The notes under the pieces were generated by a model. That model did no database searches. It saw nothing but the letters and a program-made list of their open reading frames with translations, and was not told the DNA's origin. Below, in pieces: positions 24,688 to 33,575 of a stretch of DNA of 64,000 bases. Made by a program: the position numbers and the translations under genes. Position 1 is the first letter of the stretch. Every line of letters starts with the position of its first letter. Origin of the DNA: CAZLIC01 sp964559535 (GTDB lineage Bacteria > Pseudomonadota > Alphaproteobacteria > Rhodobacterales > Rhodobacteraceae); NCBI GenBank assembly GCA_964559535.1, contig CAZLIC010000001.1, positions 1-64,000 of the forward strand, given 5' to 3'.

Positions 24688-25461
24688 TCAGGCGACGGAT
24701 TTCAGAAACTGTTTCAGACGGTCGGACTTCGGCGCGCCGAACAGCGCGGCCGGCGGCCCCTCTTCCTCGATCACCCCGTTGGCCAGGAAGATCACGTGGC
24801 TGGCCACCTCGCGCGCGAACTTCATCTCGTGCGTCACCAGAATCATCGTGCGCCCCTCGTCGGCCAGCCCGCGGATCACCTGCAGCACCTCGCCCACAAG
24901 CTCGGGGTCCAACGCGCTGGTGGGCTCGTCGAACAGCATGGCGGCGGGTTCCACGCACAGCGCCCGCGCGATGGCGGCGCGCTGCTGCTGGCCGCCCGAC
25001 ATGAACGCCGGATAGGCGTCTTCCTTGGCCGCCAGCCCGACACGGTCCAGCAATTTTCTTGCGCGCACGATTGCCTGATCCTTGGGCACACCTAGAACAT
25101 GTACAGGGACCTCGATGAGGTTCTGCAGCACCGTCATATGGCTCCAGAGGTTGAACTGCTGAAACACCATGCCCAAACGCTGCCGCAACTTCTCAATCTG
25201 CCTGCGGTCGGCGGGGCTGCCGTCGGGGCGCATCTTCACCGGCTCGCCGCCGATCACGACATGGCCGGCGCTGGGCGTTTCCAGAAAGTTGATGCAGCGC
25301 AGCATGGTGGACTTGCCGGACCCCGATCCACCGATAATTGCCACCACATCACCCTCATGAGCCTGCAGCGAAACCCCCTTCAGGACCTCGATCGTCCCGA
25401 AGGACTTGCGGAGGTTCTCGACACGGATGGCCTCGGGGGCGTCTTGGGCAGCTGGCTTCAT
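24688..25461 (-). CDS. Amino acid ABC transporter ATP-binding protein (HisP type)
   Basis: A 257-residue ATPase with Walker A (GGSGSGKST), the Q-loop, the signature FMSGGQQQR, Walker B with catalytic Glu (MLFDEPTSALDPE) and the H-loop (VTHEMKFA). It drives the importer encoded downstream. The ATG at 25461 gives the family N-terminus (IRVENLRKSFG follows); a longer frame upstream crosses the regulatory region and the divergent TetR gene and is unlikely. It is the first gene of the operon, divergent from the TetR gene. Confidence 0.92.
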   Translation of the reverse strand: MKPAAQDAPEAIRVENLRKSFGTIEVLKGVSLQAHEGDVVAIIGGSGSGKSTMLRCINFLETPSAGHVVIGGEPVKMRPDGSPADRRQIEKLRQRLGMVFQQFNLWSHMTVLQNLIEVPVHVLGVPKDQAIVRARKLLDRVGLAAKEDAYPAFMSGGQQQRAAIARALCVEPAAMLFDEPTSALDPELVGEVLQVIRGLADEGRTMILVTHEMKFAREVASHVIFLANGVIEEEGPPAALFGAPKSDRLKQFLKSVA

Positions 25462-25572
25462 CGGGGCTTTCGCTCTGGTGATTCCAGTAAGCGCATGCGA
25501 TGCTAATTGTGCAAGCGTATAGTTTTGTGCGTGACAGTCAGCGGGGGTCTTTCGGCTGGAGTGCCTAGGACG
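25462..25572. promoter_or_regulatory. Divergent control region between transporter operon and TetR gene
   Basis: This 111-base gap between two outward-facing genes is the natural place for both promoters and the TetR operator. It contains an A+T-richer core (gctaattgtgcaagcgtata, 25502-25521) in otherwise GC-rich DNA and two ttgtgc direct repeats. I could not define the -35/-10 boxes or a clear operator palindrome. Confidence 0.35.
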
Positions 25573-26220
25573 ATGCACGATGAAGCGACCGGCGACCGGC
25601 GGAAGTTCAGGCGCGAGGGCGAAGAGCGCCGCCGCGAGGCGCTTGTCGCTGCGGCGCTGGAGCTTGTGGCGGAAGGCGGCGTGGCCGGGGCGACTGTGCG
25701 CGCGATTGCAGAACGGGCAGGCGTGACCCCCGGGCTGATCCGGCATTATTTCGAAGGCAAGGACGACCTGATCCGGGTGGCCTATGCCACGGTCATGAAC
25801 CGGATGACGGTCGAGAGCGAGATGGCCGCAGAGCCAGAGACAGATCACCCGGCGGCGCGGCTTGCGGCCTTTGTCGCGGCCAGCCTGCGGCCGCCGGTGA
25901 TGGATTCGGAACGGGTGGCACTGTGGGCCGGCTTCCTGCACCAGGTGCGGCGAGACGCGGCAATGAAAGTGGTTCACCGCGACACCTATCTGGCCTACAG
26001 GGACCGGCTTCAGGCGCTGATCCTGAACCTGCCCGGTCAGGGCAACAAAGAGCGGGCGCGTGAGCTGGCGATTGCCTGCAACGGGGTGATCGACGGGATT
26101 TGGCTGGAAGGCGGCATGCTGCCCGAAGAGTTTGCGCCCGGAGAACTGGAACGCATCGGCCTTTCGGCCGTGGGTGCCATTCTGGGCGTGGCGCTGACGG
26201 CAGAGGCCAGGGAGGCATGA
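25573..26220 (+). CDS. TetR family transcriptional regulator (BetI-like)
   Basis: A 215-residue regulator. The N-terminal helix-turn-helix (GATVRAIAERAGVTPGLIRHYFEGKDDLI, in part GVTPGLIRHYF, around residues 35-60) is of the BetI type, and the C-terminal ligand-binding domain is alpha-helical. The ATG at 25573 follows tagga; an in-frame upstream start would add 22 unrelated residues. It is divergent from the ABC transporter and overlaps the aminotransferase by four bases, so it probably controls both. The effector may be arginine or a guanidino derivative (inference). Confidence 0.85.
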   Translation: MHDEATGDRRKFRREGEERRREALVAAALELVAEGGVAGATVRAIAERAGVTPGLIRHYFEGKDDLIRVAYATVMNRMTVESEMAAEPETDHPAARLAAFVAASLRPPVMDSERVALWAGFLHQVRRDAAMKVVHRDTYLAYRDRLQALILNLPGQGNKERARELAIACNGVIDGIWLEGGMLPEEFAPGELERIGLSAVGAILGVALTAEAREA

Positions 26221-27398
26221 TGCGCTATGCGCCGATCACCGGCAGGCTTGCAGGCCTGGGCGGTGCGAAATGGGAAATCCACGCTGCCGCGCGGGCGATG
26301 AAGGCCGCGGGCCGGCCGGTGATCGAGCTGACCATCGGCGAACCCGATGTGCCCACGCCTGCGGAACTGGTCGAGGTGGCGGCGCAATCGATGGCGGCGG
26401 GGCGCACCGGCTATTCCAATGGCCGGGGCGAACCTGCGCTGGTCCGGGCACTGGCCGAGCGGTATTCGGCCCGCCGCGGGCGTGTGATCCTGCCGGAACA
26501 GGTAATGTGTTTCCCCGGCACGCAGACCACGCTTTACGCCGTGCTGATGGCCATGGCAGGCGACGGCGACGAGGTGCTGGTCGGCGACCCGATGTACGCC
26601 ACCTATGAGGGCGTCATCGCGGCCAGCGGGGCCAGGGCGGTTGCCGTGCCGCTGCGGCCCGAGAATGGTTTCCGCATCCGTGCCGCCGACATTGCGGCGC
26701 GGGTCACGCCAGCCAGCCGCGTGATCTTTCTGAACACGCCGCACAATCCGACCGGCGCCGTGCTGACCGCGGACGACCTGCGCGAGATCGGCGAAGTTGC
26801 CCTGGCGCATGACCTGTGGATCCTGTGCGACGAGGTCTACGAGGAGATGATCTTCGAGGGCGTCACCTTCGCCTCGCCCCTGGACGACCCGGCGCTGGCC
26901 GAGCGCACCGTGGTGGCCTGCTCGATGTCGAAGTCGCATGCGGCGCCCGGCTTCCGGTCGGGCTGGGCGGTGGGGCCGGCCGAGTTCTGCGAAAGGCTGC
27001 TGCCCCTGTCGGAAACCATGCTGTTCGGCAACCAGCCCTTCATTGCCGACATGACGGCCGCCGCCGTGTCGGCCCCGTCGCCGGTGGCGCGCGGCATGGC
27101 CGAACGCTTTGCCCGCCGCGCGCGCCTGCTGCATGACCGGCTGCACGGGGTGAACGCGCTGGCCGTGCATGTGCCGCAGGCGGGCATGTTTGCCATGGTG
27201 GACGTGCGCGCCACCGGCCTGTCGGGCGAGGATTTCGCGCGCGGGCTTCTGGACAGCAAGGGGGTTGCGGTGATGCCGGGCGAGAGTTTCGGGACGGCGA
27301 CCGCGGGTTGGGTTCGGCTGACGCTGACCCAGCCCGACGACGTGACGATGCGCGCCGCCGACCTGATTGCCGCCCATGCGCGCGAGGTGGTGGGATGA
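26217..27398 (+). CDS. Class I/II aminotransferase, arginine-pyruvate transaminase (AruH)-like
   Basis: A 393-residue fold-type I PLP enzyme. It has ELTIGEPDVPTP near the N-terminus, NTPHNPTGAVL (substrate and PLP region), CDEVYEEMIFEG and the PLP-lysine segment SMSKSHAAPGFRSGW. Its place beside a basic amino acid importer and a 2-oxo-acid decarboxylase with AruI features suggests arginine-pyruvate transamination giving 2-ketoarginine. Other aminotransferase substrates cannot be excluded. Two consecutive ATGs (26217 and 26220) are possible starts after aggga/gg; the first overlaps the TetR stop. Confidence 0.72.
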   Translation: MMRYAPITGRLAGLGGAKWEIHAAARAMKAAGRPVIELTIGEPDVPTPAELVEVAAQSMAAGRTGYSNGRGEPALVRALAERYSARRGRVILPEQVMCFPGTQTTLYAVLMAMAGDGDEVLVGDPMYATYEGVIAASGARAVAVPLRPENGFRIRAADIAARVTPASRVIFLNTPHNPTGAVLTADDLREIGEVALAHDLWILCDEVYEEMIFEGVTFASPLDDPALAERTVVACSMSKSHAAPGFRSGWAVGPAEFCERLLPLSETMLFGNQPFIADMTAAAVSAPSPVARGMAERFARRARLLHDRLHGVNALAVHVPQAGMFAMVDVRATGLSGEDFARGLLDSKGVAVMPGESFGTATAGWVRLTLTQPDDVTMRAADLIAAHAREVVG

Positions 27399-28948
27399 GG
27401 ACGGTCGGGCAGGAACTGGTGGTCGGGCTGAAGGCGCGCGGCGTCGAGGTGGTGTTCGGCATTCCGGGCGTGCACACGATTGAACTGTACCGCGGGTTGG
27501 CCGGGTCGGGCGTGCGGCACGTGACGGCACGGCACGAACAGGGCGCGGCCTTCATGGCCGACGGATACGCCCGTGTCACAGGTCGGCCGGGCGTGGCCTT
27601 TGTCATTACCGGCCCCGGCCTGACCAATGCGCTGACCGCCATGGCGCAATCGCGCGAGGATTCGATTCCGGTGCTGGTGGTGTCGGGGGTGAACCGGCGG
27701 GATTCGCTGGGCCGCGGGCTGGGACTTTTGCACGAACTGCCGGACCAGGCGGCGATGGTACGGGCGCTGTGCCCGACATTCCATGTGGGCGCGCCCGAGG
27801 ATCTTGGCCCGGCGCTGGACGGTGCCTTTGCCGCCATGCTGTCGGGCCGCCCCGGCCCCGCGCATATTCAGGTGCCGACCGACGTGATGCCCCTGCCCTG
27901 CCCGCCGTTGCCCACACCGCCCGTGCCCGCGCGCGAAAGGGTGGATGCGCAGGCGGCGTCGCAGGCCACCATGCTGCTGTCCGCCGCCCGCCGCCCGGTG
28001 GTTCTGGCCGGTGGTGGCGCCTTGCGGGCCGAGGTGCCGCTGCGGCGGCTGGCCGAGGCGCTGGATGCGCCGGTGGTGCTGACATCGAACGCACGGGGCC
28101 TGTTGCACGGGCATCCGCTGGCCGTTCCCGCCTCGCCCAGCCTGCCTGCGGTGCGGGCGCTGGTGGCGGGGGCCGACCGGGTGCTGGCCGTGGGCACCGA
28201 ATTTGGCCAGACCGACTATGACATGTATGTGCGCGGCGGCTTTCCCGACACGTCGGGCATGATCCGCATCGACGTCTGCGCCGACCAGCTGGCGCGCCAG
28301 CCCGCCGCCCTGACCATCCGCGCGCGCGCCGAAGATGCGCTGTACGCCATTCTGCCGCCCCCGCGTGATGGCAAGGGCGCCGAGCGTGCCGCGGCCACCC
28401 GCACGGCGGCAAGGGCCGAGCTGGATGACTACATGCACCCGCAGCTGGCGGTGGTAGAGGCGGTGCGCGATGCCGCTCCCGGCGCCATCATCGTGGGCGA
28501 CAGCACGCAATGCGTGTACGCGGGCAACCTGTACTACGATGCGCCGTTTCCGGGGTCGTGGTTCAACGCCGCCACCGGCTTTGGCGCGCTGGGCTACGGC
28601 CCCGGCGCGGCGGTGGGCGCCGCCATCGGGTCGGGTCGGCCGGTGATCTGCTGGCTGGGCGACGGGGGCCTGCAGTTCAGCCCCGGCGAGCTGCGCACGG
28701 CGGTGGACGAGCGCCTGCCGGTCACGTTCCTGGTGTGGAACAACCGCGGCTTCCGCGAAATCGCCATGGCGATGCGGGCGGTGCAGGCCCCGGTCATAGG
28801 CTGCGACCCCAGCCCGCTGAACCTGGAACCCTTCGCCGCCGCCTGCGACCTGCCCTTCACCCGCTGCAGCAGCGACCCGGCCCAGGTGGCCGCCGCCGTG
28901 GCCGCGCCGTGCGACGGGCCGAGGCTGATCGAGGTGGTGGCGCCCTAG
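27395..28948 (+). CDS. ThDP-dependent decarboxylase, 5-guanidino-2-oxopentanoate decarboxylase (AruI)-like
   Basis: A 517-residue enzyme of the acetolactate synthase/decarboxylase fold. The catalytic Glu lies in ARHEQGAAFMADGYAR (about residues 45-60), and the ThDP-binding motif is GDGGLQFSPGE ending in NN (about 430-460). The segment LGLLHELPDQAAM resembles the LHE-x-x-x-Q signature I associate with AruI rather than biosynthetic acetolactate synthase. The preceding gene is the matching transaminase; together they would convert arginine to 4-guanidinobutyraldehyde. The ATG overlaps the aminotransferase stop. Its own stop overlaps that of the convergent RTX gene in a CTAG. Confidence 0.72.
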   Translation: MRTVGQELVVGLKARGVEVVFGIPGVHTIELYRGLAGSGVRHVTARHEQGAAFMADGYARVTGRPGVAFVITGPGLTNALTAMAQSREDSIPVLVVSGVNRRDSLGRGLGLLHELPDQAAMVRALCPTFHVGAPEDLGPALDGAFAAMLSGRPGPAHIQVPTDVMPLPCPPLPTPPVPARERVDAQAASQATMLLSAARRPVVLAGGGALRAEVPLRRLAEALDAPVVLTSNARGLLHGHPLAVPASPSLPAVRALVAGADRVLAVGTEFGQTDYDMYVRGGFPDTSGMIRIDVCADQLARQPAALTIRARAEDALYAILPPPRDGKGAERAAATRTAARAELDDYMHPQLAVVEAVRDAAPGAIIVGDSTQCVYAGNLYYDAPFPGSWFNAATGFGALGYGPGAAVGAAIGSGRPVICWLGDGGLQFSPGELRTAVDERLPVTFLVWNNRGFREIAMAMRAVQAPVIGCDPSPLNLEPFAAACDLPFTRCSSDPAQVAAAVAAPCDGPRLIEVVAP

Positions 28949-30354
28949 ACGAATGTGAACACGTCCTGCGTCATCTCGCTGGCCTCGAACCCCTCGACGA
29001 TGATGACGATGCTGCCCACCGACACCCGCGCCCCGCCCGGCAGGTCACTGACGCGCAGGAAGGCATAGGCCGCGGCCTGGTCGGTGCCGAACCCGGCGAT
29101 GCGGATGTCGTCAAGGCCGGGGTCAAGGTCGGTGATGCGGTGGGTGCCTGCCGACAGAAACCGGTTGAAAAGGAACACATCCGCCCCGTCGCCGCCTTCC
29201 AGCGTGCTGTTGCCGACCCCGCCGTTCAGCAGGTCGTTGCCCGACCCGCCATACAGCGTGTCGTTGCCGTTGCCACCCTGCACGGTGTCGTTGCCTTCGT
29301 TGCCATAGGCCATATCGTCCTGGTCGCCCGCGGCAATCAGGTCGTCGCCCAACTGGCCCCACAGCCTGTCCGCGCCGTTGCCGCCGCCCATGGTGTCATT
29401 GCCCCGGCCGCCCGCAACCGTGTCATCGTTGAAACTGCCTGCCAGATTGTCGTTGCCGTCGCCGCCGTACACACTGTCGGACCCGAAGCCGCCCGACATG
29501 CGGTCGTCTTCCGCACCGCCGTCCAGAAAGTCATTGCCGGAACCGCCGCCCATCACATCGCGGCCAGCGCCCCCGTACAGCCGGTCTTGCCCAAAGCCGC
29601 CGCCCAGCGAATCGTCGCCTTCGGCGCCCCAGGCGAAATCATCGCCGTCCTCGGCCGCCATCCTGTCGTTGCCTGCCCCGCCGAACAGATGGTCATTGCC
29701 CGCCCGCCCCTGCAGCGCGTCATTGCCGCCGTCGCCATGGATGCGGTCATTGCCACCCGCGCCGTCCAGCCGGTCATTGCCGTCGGCGCCGGAAATCAGG
29801 TCCTCGTCCGCCGACCCGACATAGACATCTGCAACATCGGGATCGCCCTCGAAGAACGCGCCGAACTCGCCCTCGGCCATGGTCACTGCGCCCGGCAGCG
29901 CGAACAGGTCCAGCGTGTCGCCGGACTGCAGGTCCGGGTCGGTTGTCAGGCCCCGGTTCGTGAATGCGGCCTGAAACGCCGCGAAGGACGGCAGGTCGAC
30001 AACCTGCGGCAGCGCAGTCCCGCCCAACTGCCACAGGAACGTGCCGTCCTGCAGCTGATCCTGCATCACCGTCGTGGGCAAGGAACCTGGCAGGGTGCCT
30101 TGAAACAGCAGGGTCTGTTCAACGTCCGAACTCTGCATGTCATAGACCGCACCCTCTGCGGTCACGAGGATCATTTCCTCGAACGGGCGGTATACCAGCA
30201 CTTCGGCCAGCCCGTTCACCGTTCCGACCTGCAGATACTCGAAATCCCCAATCGTATTCGGCAGCCGGAAGAACAGATCGCCGATCCCGGCAAAGACGGT
30301 GGCCCCGGATTCGTCGATGCGTGTCGCGATGCCTTGCAGCCGGACGGTGATCAT
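28945..30354 (-). CDS. RTX-type calcium-binding repeat protein (copy 1)
   Basis: A 469-residue acidic protein. Residues 1-185 form a unique head, and about 190-400 are tandem nonapeptide repeats of the GGxGxDxxx type (for example GGSGNDFLDGG and GGNGNDTLYGG) that fold as a calcium-bound beta-roll. A C-terminal block (HRITDLDPGLDDIRIAGFG to QDVFTFV) is shared with copy 2. Such proteins are usually exported by type I secretion with a C-terminal signal; there is no N-terminal signal peptide. No transporter genes lie in the window. Function may be adhesion, S-layer or enzyme scaffold; the head is not recognised. Confidence 0.85.
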   Translation of the reverse strand: MITVRLQGIATRIDESGATVFAGIGDLFFRLPNTIGDFEYLQVGTVNGLAEVLVYRPFEEMILVTAEGAVYDMQSSDVEQTLLFQGTLPGSLPTTVMQDQLQDGTFLWQLGGTALPQVVDLPSFAAFQAAFTNRGLTTDPDLQSGDTLDLFALPGAVTMAEGEFGAFFEGDPDVADVYVGSADEDLISGADGNDRLDGAGGNDRIHGDGGNDALQGRAGNDHLFGGAGNDRMAAEDGDDFAWGAEGDDSLGGGFGQDRLYGGAGRDVMGGGSGNDFLDGGAEDDRMSGGFGSDSVYGGDGNDNLAGSFNDDTVAGGRGNDTMGGGNGADRLWGQLGDDLIAAGDQDDMAYGNEGNDTVQGGNGNDTLYGGSGNDLLNGGVGNSTLEGGDGADVFLFNRFLSAGTHRITDLDPGLDDIRIAGFGTDQAAAYAFLRVSDLPGGARVSVGSIVIIVEGFEASEMTQDVFTFV

Positions 30355-30436
30355 TGCAGGCGCACTCCTGACTGTTTGCTTTGAACATGAACAACGCCCG
30401 CCAGAATGACGGGAATCCGGTTACTGGGTAACCTGC

Positions 30437-30575
30437 CTAGATGAAGGTGAAGTCCTCGGGCGAAAGTTCGGCCGACGTGAACCCCTCCACGATGTTGACA
30501 ATGCTGCCCACCGACACCCGTGCCCCGCACGGCAGGTCGCCGAAGCGCAGGAACGGATAGGCGGCGGCCGGAGGC
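30437..30575 (-). pseudogene. Remnant of an RTX protein C-terminus (partial copy 3)
   Basis: On the minus strand this stretch encodes, up to the TAG at 30439-30437, about 44 residues matching the C-terminal block of the flanking RTX genes: YPFLRFGDLPCGARVSVGSI, then NIVEGF and SPEDFTFI. There is no start codon or repeat region. It ends abruptly at a junction near 30575 next to a copy of the decarboxylase gene tail. It is a degraded duplicate. Confidence 0.75.
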
Positions 30576-30581
30576 GAGTCC

Positions 30582-30620
30582 TGCGACAGGCAACGGCTGA
30601 TCGAGGTTGTGGCGCCCTAG
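30582..30620 (+). pseudogene. Duplicated 3' tail of the AruI-like gene
   Basis: These 39 bases match the last 39 bases of the decarboxylase gene (28910-28948) at 34 positions and still read RLIEVVAP followed by TAG. The stop again overlaps a convergent RTX stop through CTAG, as at the original site. It is a scar of a local duplication that copied the gene junction. Confidence 0.75.
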
Positions 30621-32026
30621 ACGAAAAAGAAGTCGTCCAAGGAAAGGGCTTCCGACGCGATTCCTTCCACGATGATGACGATGCTGCCCACCGACACCCG
30701 CGCCCCGCCCGGCAGGTCGCCGAAGCGCAGGAACGCATAGGCGTCGGCCTGGTCGGTGCCGAAGCCGGCAATGACGATCTCGTCGAAGCCTTGCTGGAAA
30801 TCGTTGATGCGGTGGATGCCTGCCGACAGGAAGCGGTTGAACAGGAATTGGTCGCTGTCATCGCCACCTTCCAGCGTGCTGTTGCCGACCCCGCCGTTCA
30901 GCACGTCGAAGCCCGACCCGCCGTACAGCGTGTCATTGCCGTTGCCGCCCTGCACGGTATCGTTGCCGACGTTGCCGTAGGCAAGGTCGTCCTGGTCACC
31001 CGCAGCGATCAGGTCATCGCCCTCATACCCCCACAGCTCATCAAAGCCGTTGCCGCCGCCCATGGTGTCATCGCCCAGCCCGCCTAGCATGTAGTCGTTG
31101 CCGAAACTGCCCGACATGCGGTCGTTGCCGTCGTTTCCGGCCAGCCAGTCGTCGCCCACGCCGCCCGAAACGATATCGTTGTCGTTGCCGCCGTCGATGA
31201 AATCCTCGCCCAGACCGCCGCCGATGGTGTCGAACCCGTTTCCACCGCGGATGGTGTCGTCGCCCGGCCCGCCGCCGATGGAATCGCCGAAGAAGCCGCC
31301 GAACACGACATCGTTGCCTTCGCCCGCCGCGATCCTGTCAAAGCCGTCGCGCCCCAGGATCAGGTCGTCGCCTGCCAGACCGCGGATCTGGTCGTCGGAA
31401 TTGCCGCCGTAGAACCGGTCGTTGCCCGCCCCGCCGTCCAGCAGGGCGCCGATGGAATCGGCAGTCAGCGTGTCGTCGTTGGCGGTTCCCAGCACGTTGG
31501 TACCTGACAGGTTCTGCCCGGGCGTCCCTTCGGTCAGCACCCTTGTGTAGTCGTTTTCGGCAAGGTCGAACACCTCGCCTTCGCGCAGCCCGGGCGCGGT
31601 GACCGGACGGACATCGACGATCGAGTCGAACAGGTCGTCGCCGTCGACGGCATCCAGGATGACGCCGAAATCGTCGCCGCCCAGCTTCAGCGAGGCCTGC
31701 AGCAATCCGATCGGCGTATCGAACTGGACAACCAAAGCCTGCGATATGTCGCCGTCATCGAATTCCGCCTCGAACACGCTGAAGAATGTTTCCTCGGTGA
31801 ACGGCACTTCGAAATCGTTGCCGTTGCCCATCAGGATATGGGCGCCGATGATGTCGCCTGAAATGGTCACGTCAGGAAGCGTGCCGGAGGCATCGGTGAT
31901 ATCGTAGGACACCGTTGTGTCGCCCCCTTCGGCGAACTCGACGAGCATGTAGGCAACAGTCGTCAGGATCGGATTGTCACTGGAATCGTACGTCCGTACG
32001 AAACCCGTCATACGAACCGTTGTCAT
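30617..32026 (-). CDS. RTX-type calcium-binding repeat protein (copy 2)
   Basis: A 469-residue paralogue of copy 1 with a different head (residues 1-180, rich in Asp/Thr/Val) and similar GGxGxDxxx repeats (for example GGAGNDRFYGG and GGNGNDTLYGG). The C-terminal block is nearly identical. The ATG at 32026 follows gggga with 7-base spacing and was chosen over a TTG two codons upstream. It is divergent from the class III aminotransferase gene. Different heads on a shared tail suggest different partners or surfaces but a common export route (inference). Confidence 0.85.
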   Translation of the reverse strand: MTTVRMTGFVRTYDSSDNPILTTVAYMLVEFAEGGDTTVSYDITDASGTLPDVTISGDIIGAHILMGNGNDFEVPFTEETFFSVFEAEFDDGDISQALVVQFDTPIGLLQASLKLGGDDFGVILDAVDGDDLFDSIVDVRPVTAPGLREGEVFDLAENDYTRVLTEGTPGQNLSGTNVLGTANDDTLTADSIGALLDGGAGNDRFYGGNSDDQIRGLAGDDLILGRDGFDRIAAGEGNDVVFGGFFGDSIGGGPGDDTIRGGNGFDTIGGGLGEDFIDGGNDNDIVSGGVGDDWLAGNDGNDRMSGSFGNDYMLGGLGDDTMGGGNGFDELWGYEGDDLIAAGDQDDLAYGNVGNDTVQGGNGNDTLYGGSGFDVLNGGVGNSTLEGGDDSDQFLFNRFLSAGIHRINDFQQGFDEIVIAGFGTDQADAYAFLRFGDLPGGARVSVGSIVIIVEGIASEALSLDDFFFV

Positions 32027-32198
32027 TTTCAAATCCCCATCACCAAAGCAGAACCGATTGCCGATTCATTCCAAGAAACCGTCGCATGCGCATTTCATGC
32101 AGGTCAAGTGCCGATGCCCGCACGTTTCTGCCATCGGTGCGGCCCCCCTTCCGTTCCGGCCCCGGCCCCGCCATAACGGGCGCCCGAAGGAGGCCGAC

Positions 32199-33575
32199 AT
32201 GACGCTGAGGATCGCCGGGGTGGACACGTCGCGTTTGGCACGCCTGGGCGCCGCCGAGCAGCTGCGCTTTGCCGGGGCCCGCCCGAAATCCGCCGCGGCC
32301 CACGCGGCGGGGGGCGGCCCCTGGCTGGATGCCGTGCCGATGCACTGGATGCGCGACTGGCCCTTGCCGTTTCCGCTGGTAGTGGACCGGGCCGAGGGCG
32401 CGCGGCTGACCGATATCGACGGGCACACGGTGGACGACTTTTGCCTGGGCGACACCGGCAGCATGTTCGGCCATTCGCCCCCCGCCCTGACGCGGGCCAT
32501 CCGCCGCCAGTCGCGGCGCGGGCTGACCTACATGCTGCCATCCGAGGCGGCGTTCGAGGCCGGGCGGCTGCTGACCGAGACGTTCGGCGATTTCCGCTGG
32601 CAGATCGCCACCACGGCCACCGACGCCAACCGCTTTGCCCTGCGTGTGGCGCGGGCCGTCACCGGGCGGCCGAAGGTGATGGTGTTCCATGGCTGCTACC
32701 ACGGCACGGTCGATGACACGATGGTGGCGCTGGGGGCGGGTGGCCAGACGGTGAACCGCCCCGGCCTTCTGGGCCAGATGCGCGACCTGACCGATGGTGC
32801 GGTGTGCTGCGAGTTCAACGACCTGGCCGGGGTTCAGGCGGCGCTGGCGCAGGGCGACGTGGCCGCCGTGCTGACCGAGCCGGTGATGACCAATTCCTGC
32901 ATGGTGTTGCCCGACCCGGGCTTCCTGCCCGGCCTGCGCGACCTGTGCACCCGCCATGGCGCACTGCTGATGATCGACGAGACGCACACGCAATCGTCGG
33001 GTCCCGGCGGCTATACCCGCGTGCACGGGCTGGACCCTGACATCTTCGTGGTGGGCAAGTGCGTGGCGGGCGGGGTGCCCACGGCGGTGTGGGGGCTGCG
33101 GCCCGCGGTGGCCGAGCGCTATTGCGAGGTGAACGCCGGTCGGGCTTCGGGCCACAGCGGCATGGGCACCACGCTGTCGGCCAACCCCATGCAGTTCGCC
33201 TGCCTTGTGGCGACGCTGTCCGAGGTGGCCACACCCGCGGCCTTTGCCGCCATGGAAAAGGGGGCCGAGCGGCTGGCGCGCGGGCTGCGCAAGGCGATCG
33301 AACGGCATGGCGCGCCGTGGCATGTGGTGCGGGTGGGCGCGCGGGTGGAGTTCATCTGCGCCCCCGGACCCCTGCGCAACGGCACCGAGGCTGCGGCAGC
33401 GCACAGGCCCGAGGTGGAAGGCGTGATGAACCTGGCGCTTCTGAACCGCGGCTGCCTGATCGCCCCCTTCCACAACATGATGCTGATTTCCCCCGCCACC
33501 CGCAAACGGCAGGTCGACCGGCTGGTCGATGCCTTTGACGAGGTGCTGGGGATGCTGTTCGGAGACACGCCGTGA
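32199..33575 (+). CDS. Class III aminotransferase
   Basis: A 458-residue PLP enzyme of the glutamate-1-semialdehyde/ornithine aminotransferase group. It shows DGHTVDDFCLGDTGSMFGH, the CYHGTVDD segment, MIDETHTQ (PLP-contacting Asp) and the PLP-lysine in VVGKCVAGGVPTAVWG. It starts after a strong ribosome site (aaggagg, 32187-32193). It overlaps the next gene by four bases (GTGA), so it works with a glutamine-synthetase-like ligase. An amine or polyamine route is plausible; haem synthesis is unlikely in this context. Confidence 0.85.
   Translation: MTLRIAGVDTSRLARLGAAEQLRFAGARPKSAAAHAAGGGPWLDAVPMHWMRDWPLPFPLVVDRAEGARLTDIDGHTVDDFCLGDTGSMFGHSPPALTRAIRRQSRRGLTYMLPSEAAFEAGRLLTETFGDFRWQIATTATDANRFALRVARAVTGRPKVMVFHGCYHGTVDDTMVALGAGGQTVNRPGLLGQMRDLTDGAVCCEFNDLAGVQAALAQGDVAAVLTEPVMTNSCMVLPDPGFLPGLRDLCTRHGALLMIDETHTQSSGPGGYTRVHGLDPDIFVVGKCVAGGVPTAVWGLRPAVAERYCEVNAGRASGHSGMGTTLSANPMQFACLVATLSEVATPAAFAAMEKGAERLARGLRKAIERHGAPWHVVRVGARVEFICAPGPLRNGTEAAAAHRPEVEGVMNLALLNRGCLIAPFHNMMLISPATRKRQVDRLVDAFDEVLGMLFGDTP

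Noticed and set aside
27395..28948. Acetolactate synthase large subunit (branched-chain amino acid synthesis)
   Set aside because: There is no small regulatory subunit gene nearby, and the neighbours and LHE-x-x-x-Q segment fit a guanidino-oxo-acid decarboxylase better.
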